From Flavobacteriales bacterium (GTDB lineage: Bacteria > Bacteroidota > Bacteroidia > Flavobacteriales_F > PHOS-HE28), in the NCBI GenBank assembly GCA_020848295.1, contig JADLAI010000186.1:1-45770 (forward strand): a DNA stretch of 45,770 nt, read 5' to 3'. How positions within the stretch are numbered: position 1 is the stretch's first letter; the number at the start of each line of letters is the position of its first letter. The position numbers were made by a program, and so were the translations under genes. The notes under the pieces were generated by a model. It did no database searches and had not been told where the DNA came from. It worked only from the letters and a program-made list of their open reading frames with translations. Positions 41,284 to 45,770 of this stretch are shown piece after piece.

Positions 41284-43542
41284 TCAATGCTCCGCCCGCT
41301 CCACGCTGCGCACCCCGCGCACCCGGCGCAATTTCTCCATGAGCGAGTCCAGGTGGTCGGTATCGTGTACGAAGGCCATCACCTTGCCTGAGAAGATGCC
41401 GTCATTGCTCTCGAAGCTGATGGCACGCATGTTCACGTTGTGCTCGTGGCTGATGATGCTGGTGATCTTGTTCACCAGCCCCACCTCGTCGATACCGCTG
41501 AAGCGGATGCTGGCCAGGAACTCCACGGTATCCTTGCCCTTCCAGCGGGCCTTCACGATGCGGTAGGCGAAGTTGCTCATCAACTGCACCGCGTTGGGAC
41601 AGTTCACGCGGTGGATCTTGATGCCATCATCCGGGCTGATGAAGCCGAACACATCGTCGCCGGCGATGGGGTTGCAGCAACTGGAGAGCTGGTAGTGGAT
41701 CCGCTCCAGGTCATCGCCGAGCACCAGGGCGGCGTTCTTATCGCCACCGCGGATCTCGGCAACGACCTCCTCCAGGGATCGTTCATCCTCGCTCCGCACG
41801 GCCTTGGGCAGTGTGATCCGTCCACCCCTCACCTGCAGGTCGGCGATGTGTTCCAGTTGGTGTTTCCCACGTGCCACCTGGTAGTACAGGTCGGTGGGGT
41901 CCTTCCGGCCGAAGTGTTCCATCAGCACCGTCACGTTGGTGTCGTCCACGCGGGCACCCCAGCCGCGCAGGTGGCGTTGCACCACCTCGCGGCCCACCAC
42001 GGCCAGTTTGCGTTTCTGCTCGCGCAAGGCCTGTTTGATGCGGTGCTTGGCCTTGGCGGTCACCGCATAGGTGAGCCAGTCTTCCTTGGGTTGTTGTTTC
42101 TTGCTGGTGATGATCTCGATCTGGTCGCCGCTCTTCAGGGGTTGGCTCAAGGGCACCAGTTTGTGGTTCACCTTGGCCCCGATGCAGTGTTTCCCGATCT
42201 GGGTATGGATCTCGAAGGCGAAGTCCAGGGCGGTGGCACCGGCGGGCAGGTTGCGCATCTCGCCGTTGGGGGTGAAGACCACGATCTCGTCGCTGAAGAG
42301 GTCCAGTTTGAAGTCGCGCACGAAATCAATGGCATTCCCCCCGGTATCGTCGAGCATCTCGCGGATGCGGCCCAACCAGCTATCGAGCGCGCTGGTGTGC
42401 TCCTCGTCGTCCTTGTAGCGGTAGTGCGCGGCCAGGCCCATCTCCGCGATCTCGTCCATCCGTTTGCTGCGGATCTGCACCTCGACCCAGCGCCCACCGG
42501 GGCTCATCACGGTGGTCTGCAGGCTTTCGTACCCGTTGGTCTTCGGCGTGCTGATCCAGTCGCGCAGGCGGTCCGGGTTCGGTTGGTAGTAGTCCGTTAC
42601 GATGCTGTACACCTTCCAGCAATCGGCCTTCTCCAGTTCGGGCCGCGTATCCACGATGATGCGGATGGCGAAGACGTCGTACACCTCCTCGAAGGCCACG
42701 TGTTTCTTGAGCATCTTGTTGTAGATGCTGTGGATGCTCTTGGGCCGCCCCTTGATGTCGTACGTGAATCCCTCCTTGTCCATGGCCTCGCGGATGGGCA
42801 GGATGAAGCGGCTGATGAAACGACGGCGCACGGCCTCCCCCTTCTTCAGGCGCTGGCTGATGTCCTCGTAGATCGCGGGTTCCTTGAACTTCAATGCAAG
42901 GTCCTCCAGTTCGCTCTTGATGGAATACAGCCCGAGGCGGTGTGCCAGCGGTGCGTACAGGAACAGGGTCTCGCTGGCGATCTTCAGCTGTTTGTCCCGC
43001 GCCATGCTGTCCAGGGTGCGCATGTTGTGCAGGCGGTCGGCGAGTTTCACCAGGATCACGCGCACGTCCTGCGCCAAGGTCATGAGCACCTTGCGGAAGT
43101 TCTCGGCCTGGATGCTGTCCGTGCCGAACTGCATGCCACTGATCTTCGTGAGCCCATCGATGATGGTGGCCACCGTGGGGCCGAAGAGATCGCGCACATC
43201 GTCCAGGGTGAGGTCGGTGTCCTCCACCGTATCGTGCATGAGCGCGGCCACCACACTGGTGGTTCCCAGGCCGATCTCCTCGGCGCAGATCCGGGCCACG
43301 GCGATCGGGTGGTAGATGTACGGTTCGCCGGTCTTGCGCCGCTGCTCCTTGTGCGCCTCCACCGCGATATTGAAGGCCTTCCGGATCATCCGGTTGTCCT
43401 CGGGGGTGCGTTCGCCACGGATCGTTCGCAGCAAGCCCCGGTACCGGCGCAGGATCTCCGCCCGCTCCTTCTCCAGGTCGATCGGAGGCATGGAAGACTT
43501 TTCCTTCGAGGGAGATCCCTCGGTGTGGCGGCCCTTATCCAT
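41284..43542 (-). CDS. rel: RelA/SpoT (p)ppGpp synthetase/hydrolase
   Basis: 752 aa, long-form RSH. HD hydrolase domain with HDTVEDTD at 103-110 (metal site intact), synthetase domain with YKMLKK-like RNA-contact region and AIRIIVDTRPELEKADCWKV, TGS domain (VVFTPNGEMRNLPAGATALD) and C-terminal ACT domain (IRFSGIDEVGLVNKITSI). Both activities are predicted, making it the bifunctional stringent-response enzyme. The start at 43542 overlaps the end of the repaired hepT frame by 8 nt. Its own promoter must lie inside hepT, or it is read from mntA. The antisense 840-codon open frame is a shadow. Confidence 0.95.
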   Translation of the reverse strand: MDKGRHTEGSPSKEKSSMPPIDLEKERAEILRRYRGLLRTIRGERTPEDNRMIRKAFNIAVEAHKEQRRKTGEPYIYHPIAVARICAEEIGLGTTSVVAALMHDTVEDTDLTLDDVRDLFGPTVATIIDGLTKISGMQFGTDSIQAENFRKVLMTLAQDVRVILVKLADRLHNMRTLDSMARDKQLKIASETLFLYAPLAHRLGLYSIKSELEDLALKFKEPAIYEDISQRLKKGEAVRRRFISRFILPIREAMDKEGFTYDIKGRPKSIHSIYNKMLKKHVAFEEVYDVFAIRIIVDTRPELEKADCWKVYSIVTDYYQPNPDRLRDWISTPKTNGYESLQTTVMSPGGRWVEVQIRSKRMDEIAEMGLAAHYRYKDDEEHTSALDSWLGRIREMLDDTGGNAIDFVRDFKLDLFSDEIVVFTPNGEMRNLPAGATALDFAFEIHTQIGKHCIGAKVNHKLVPLSQPLKSGDQIEIITSKKQQPKEDWLTYAVTAKAKHRIKQALREQKRKLAVVGREVVQRHLRGWGARVDDTNVTVLMEHFGRKDPTDLYYQVARGKHQLEHIADLQVRGGRITLPKAVRSEDERSLEEVVAEIRGGDKNAALVLGDDLERIHYQLSSCCNPIAGDDVFGFISPDDGIKIHRVNCPNAVQLMSNFAYRIVKARWKGKDTVEFLASIRFSGIDEVGLVNKITSIISHEHNVNMRAISFESNDGIFSGKVMAFVHDTDHLDSLMEKLRRVRGVRSVERAEH

Positions 43543-43875
43543 GGTCGTTCAGCAGAGCTTCCACCTCCGTTCGCAGCACCGGGATGTCCCGTTCGCATAT
43601 CCGCCAAGGAACGTGAGGTTGATAGCGTCGTATTCGTGTATGATCTTGTTGCGGGTCTGCACGATGCGCCTGGCGTTGGTGATCACGATGGCGGGATCCT
43701 GATCCAGGATGCGCCGCATGGCTTCGCCGATCTTCTCGATGGAGCGTTCAACAGCGAGTTGTGTACGCCGGTCCCGCTCGAAGGAGGAGTACGTCGTCCC
43801 CGGAGCGATGCACATGTCGATAACCTGTATGGCTTGCAGGATGTCGAACAGCCAGGCTTTGACCTCAAGCTCCAT
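43535..43875 (-). pseudogene. HepT-type toxin gene with a one-base frameshift
   Basis: As read, the protein is 108 aa and carries the HEPN RNase motif Rx4HxY (R75, H80, Y82 in RNKIIHEYD). After residue 90 the frame continues as GGYANGTSRCCERRW and stops at 43549. Adding one base near 43606-43607 (missing A in the CCAAGG of the plus strand) restores FLWRICERDIPVL, then RTEVEALLNDHG and a stop at 43535. This is the expected HepT C-terminus (W......DiP.L...v..LL), and the repaired length is 113 aa. So the toxin is either truncated by mutation or the sequence has an error. It overlaps mntA by 11 nt and rel by 8 nt. Confidence 0.75.
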
Positions 43876-44167
43876 ACAGCGCCACCTTGTCGCGATCGAT
43901 CAGGCGTTCGCGGTACGGGTTCTTCACGTTCTTCCGTTCGAGCAGGTCCACCGGGCGGTTGAAAAGCGATTCGGATCCATCGAGCAGTGCCCAGTAGCTG
44001 TCGGCGTATTCATGCGCGTCGGTCATCGGCAGATCGATCAGCAGGTCCACGTCGCTATCGGGCTGCAACGATCCCCGGGCGGCCGATCCGAAGGCATGGA
44101 GCGATGCCACATGGTGCTGGCGGCACAGCTCGGCGATCCGGTCCATGTAGGGGGCGAAGAATTCCAT
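43865..44167 (-). CDS. MntA-type nucleotidyltransferase antitoxin
   Basis: 100 aa. The minimal nucleotidyltransferase motif GSx10DxD is exact (G27-S28, D39, D41). The start at 44167 (MEFFAPYMDRIAEL) and the C-terminus (NPYRERLIDRDKVALYGA) match MntA proteins, which adenylylate the HepT toxin to silence it. The gene overlaps hepT by 11 nt. A TAACTTTG -7 box at 44173-44180 leaves only 5 nt before the ATG. The longer frame to 44269 lies in the inverted repeat and is rejected. Confidence 0.88.
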   Translation of the reverse strand: MEFFAPYMDRIAELCRQHHVASLHAFGSAARGSLQPDSDVDLLIDLPMTDAHEYADSYWALLDGSESLFNRPVDLLERKNVKNPYRERLIDRDKVALYGA

Positions 44168-44172
44168 GCCAT

Positions 44173-44180
44173 CAAAGTTA
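44173..44180 (-). promoter_or_regulatory. -7 box TAACTTTG abutting mntA
   Basis: Exact TAnnTTTG on the minus strand, 5 nt from the start codon at 44167, predicting a leaderless mRNA. Confidence 0.6.
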
Positions 44181-44208
44181 CTGACACGGTGGAGAAGAAA
44201 CGGTCGAT

Positions 44209-44282
44209 CAAGGGTGAAAGGGTGCGAAAGTGCGAGGGTGCGGAGCGGTCGACCCTCGCACTTTCGCACCCTTTCACCCTTG
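44209..44282. repeat. Perfect 31-bp inverted repeat with a 12-nt loop
   Basis: Arms at 44209-44239 and 44252-44282 are perfectly complementary. The loop (44240-44251) is GCGGAGCGGTCG. The arm itself consists of reiterated GGGTG/CGAAAG-like words. It lies about 28 nt upstream of the mntA -7 box and about 200 nt downstream of the fumarylacetoacetase stop. No T-run abuts it, though a T-rich stretch follows about 10 nt away on the minus strand. Confidence 0.9.
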
Positions 44283-44310
44283 GTGGCTGAGTGGGGTGCA
44301 ACGACCGGAT

Positions 44311-44346
44311 CTTCACCACCGGATCAGTAATGAGCCGGTGATGAAG
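44311..44346. repeat. Second hairpin, 12-bp stem with one mismatch
   Basis: CTTCACCACCGG (44311-44322) pairs with CCGGTGATGAAG (44335-44346) apart from one base, with a 12-nt loop. It lies between the large inverted repeat and the fumarylacetoacetase stop; no T-run seen. The remaining sequence to 44484 contains no gene. Confidence 0.5.
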
Positions 44347-44484
44347 AAGGTGTGGGGCGGCCATTGTGTGGAGCGATGAAGGCATGCGAGCGTGGGAGGG
44401 AAGCGCCTTTCACCCCCGCACGCCTGCACGCTCAGACCATTGCACGCACCGCTTCAGTATTGCCGTCCCTGTAGCATACGCAGC

Positions 44485-45768
44485 CTAAGCGAAGGGAATG
44501 GCGGGCAGCACTTTGGAGTCCACGCTACCGAAACCGACGCGCACCCCGTCCTTCTCGCAATGGCCGGTCATGGATACCGTGTCCCCATCGGCGATGAATT
44601 TGCGCTCTTCGCCATTGGCCAGGGTGATGGGCTTGGTGCCGCGCCAGGTGAGTTCCAGCATGCTGCCAAAGCTGTCCGGCGTGGGACCGCTGATGGTGCC
44701 ACTGGCCATGAGGTCGCCGCAGCGCACGTTGCAGCCATTCACCGTGTGGTGCGCCAGTTGCTGGGCCATGCTCCAGTACAGGTGTTTGAAGTTGCTCCGG
44801 CAGACGACGGTCGGTGCTTCGTTCTCCGGTGCGATCCGCACTTCCAGGTTGATGTCGAACGCGCCCGCCCCCGTGGCTCTCAGGTAGGTGAGGGGCTCGG
44901 GGTCCTGCACCGGACCTGCGGTCCGGAATGGTTCCAGCGCATCCAGCAGCACCACCCATGGCGACATCGACGAGGCGAAGTTCTTGGCCAGGAAAGGCCC
45001 CAGGGGCACGTACTCCCAGCTCTGGATGTCGCGTGCGCTCCAATCGTTGAAGAGCACCAGCCCGAAGATGTGATCCTCTGCTTCGGCCGTGCTGATGCGT
45101 TGGCCGAGCGGTTTGCCGGGGTAGGTGAAGAAGCCCACTTCGAGCTCGAAGTCCAGTTGCTTCGTTGGGCCGAATACGGGCGGTGCGTTGGGGTCCGGAC
45201 GCGTTTGCCCCATGGGACGATGGATCGGAGTGCCGCTCGTCAACAGACTGCTCGCGCGTCCATGGTAGCCAACAGGCAGGTGCAGCCAATTGGGCAGCAA
45301 CGCGTTCGCCGGATCACGGAACATGGTGCCCACGTTGGTGGCATGCTCCCGGCTGCTGTAGAAGTCGGTGTAGTCGCCCACCTCCACGGGCACATGCATG
45401 GCAACCTGGTCGTTGGGCAACAGGGCGTCTTCGCGCAACGGGTTATCGTCGCGCAAGGAGGTATTGCCTTCGCGCAGTAACTCGCTGAGTCGTTGGCGCA
45501 AGGCACGTACAGCCGGCTTACCGCAGGCCATGATCGCATTCAACGTTGGTTCAAGGAATGCCTCCCGTGGGATCCCCAGCCCATCGAGCAGGGCCACATC
45601 GGCGAGGATGCTCAGGTCCACCACGGTGTTTCCCACGCGAGTGGCGGGCACGGGTGGTTCACCGTTCCAAGCGGCGATGCCGAGGGGCAGGTTCTGAATG
45701 GGGAAGTCGCTGCCTTTGGGGACGTTGATCCAGGAGCGCAGCTTGGGGTCGTTGGGGGCGATGGGCAT
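44485..45768 (-). CDS. fahA: Fumarylacetoacetase
   Basis: 427 aa, full length. It hydrolyses fumarylacetoacetate to fumarate and acetoacetate, the last step of tyrosine/homogentisate breakdown. The N-terminus (WINVPKGSDFPIQNLPLG) matches the eukaryote-like FAH N-terminal domain. The catalytic domain shows YTDFYSSREHATNVGTMFRD (catalytic His), LDFELEVGFFTYPG and FGLVLFNDWSARDIQ (metal Asp). GDLMASGTISGP and SFGSMLELTWRGT follow. The start at 45768 is at the very end of the window, so any upstream neighbour is unseen. Confidence 0.95.
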   Translation of the reverse strand: MPIAPNDPKLRSWINVPKGSDFPIQNLPLGIAAWNGEPPVPATRVGNTVVDLSILADVALLDGLGIPREAFLEPTLNAIMACGKPAVRALRQRLSELLREGNTSLRDDNPLREDALLPNDQVAMHVPVEVGDYTDFYSSREHATNVGTMFRDPANALLPNWLHLPVGYHGRASSLLTSGTPIHRPMGQTRPDPNAPPVFGPTKQLDFELEVGFFTYPGKPLGQRISTAEAEDHIFGLVLFNDWSARDIQSWEYVPLGPFLAKNFASSMSPWVVLLDALEPFRTAGPVQDPEPLTYLRATGAGAFDINLEVRIAPENEAPTVVCRSNFKHLYWSMAQQLAHHTVNGCNVRCGDLMASGTISGPTPDSFGSMLELTWRGTKPITLANGEERKFIADGDTVSMTGHCEKDGVRVGFGSVDSKVLPAIPFA

Positions 45769-45770
45769 GG

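Noticed and set aside
41440-43962. 840-codon plus-strand open frame antisense to rel
   Set aside because: It overlaps the well-supported rel gene on the other strand. Its translation has no motifs, and long antisense frames are expected from GC-rich codon bias.
44392-45480. 362-codon plus-strand open frame antisense to fahA
   Set aside because: Opposite an intact fumarylacetoacetase; no family features.
1-45770. CRISPR arrays, tRNA, rRNA, transposase or phage genes
   Set aside because: No regularly spaced repeats, cloverleaf or rRNA-like sequence, or transposase/integrase motif was found on reading both strands.

Overview
The window comes from a GC-rich member of the Bacteroidota, most likely a Flavobacteriales lineage. 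Five proteins end in type IX secretion (T9SS) type A sorting domains. Many start codons are preceded by the Bacteroidota -7 promoter element TAnnTTTG (or TAnnTTCG) rather than a Shine-Dalgarno site. Several families typical of the phylum are present: DUF4924, SiaC/DUF1987, LytS/LytTR two-component genes, a secreted PAD-like deiminase and an OstA-like LPS protein. I see no rRNA, tRNA, CRISPR array, insertion sequence or prophage, so this is a chromosomal segment dense in protein genes.

Layout. 0.2-2.6 kb: PIF1-like helicase with a C-terminal HTH. 2.6-9.7 kb (minus): two tandem paralogous DUF1800-DUF1501 pairs, separated by the fossil of another surface-protein gene. 9.9-11.8 kb: exonuclease III, a DUF4260 membrane protein and a PabA/TrpG amidotransferase. 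12.0-16.1 kb: an overlapping three-gene operon of a small membrane protein, a CotH-family kinase and a probable CotH-like pseudokinase fused to a beta-helix. 16.1-18.9 kb (minus): envelope operon ompH-DUF4924-ostA. 19.1-20.9 kb (minus): LytS-type kinase and LytTR regulator. 21.0-25.1 kb: ACP phosphodiesterase, MltF-like transglycosylase and a secreted PAD-like deiminase. 25.1-30.1 kb: two T9SS cargo proteins, an outer-membrane barrel and a nitroreductase. 30.2-36.2 kb: small and envelope proteins (NG-repeat protein, TPR protein, coiled-coil lipoprotein, SiaC, universal stress protein, DUF1883). 36.4-41.2 kb (minus): hsp20, then the coupled operon fur-STAS-purA-rsmF-like-tonB-like. 41.3-44.2 kb (minus): rel and an MntA/HepT toxin-antitoxin pair whose toxin gene is frameshifted. 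44.2-45.8 kb: a strong hairpin and fumarylacetoacetase.

Main observations: (i) Tat-like signal plus T9SS sorting domain on the same DUF1501 proteins, each paired with a DUF1800 protein lacking a signal peptide; (ii) the CotH kinase/pseudokinase operon, the best candidate for an undescribed system; (iii) a one-base deletion in hepT that, when repaired, restores the family C-terminus; (iv) a perfect 31-bp inverted repeat just upstream of mntA-hepT; (v) a roughly 60-bp module duplicated upstream of two unrelated genes; (vi) repeated placement of -7 boxes 4-5 nt from start codons, implying leaderless transcripts. All functions are read from motifs by eye; no searches were run.
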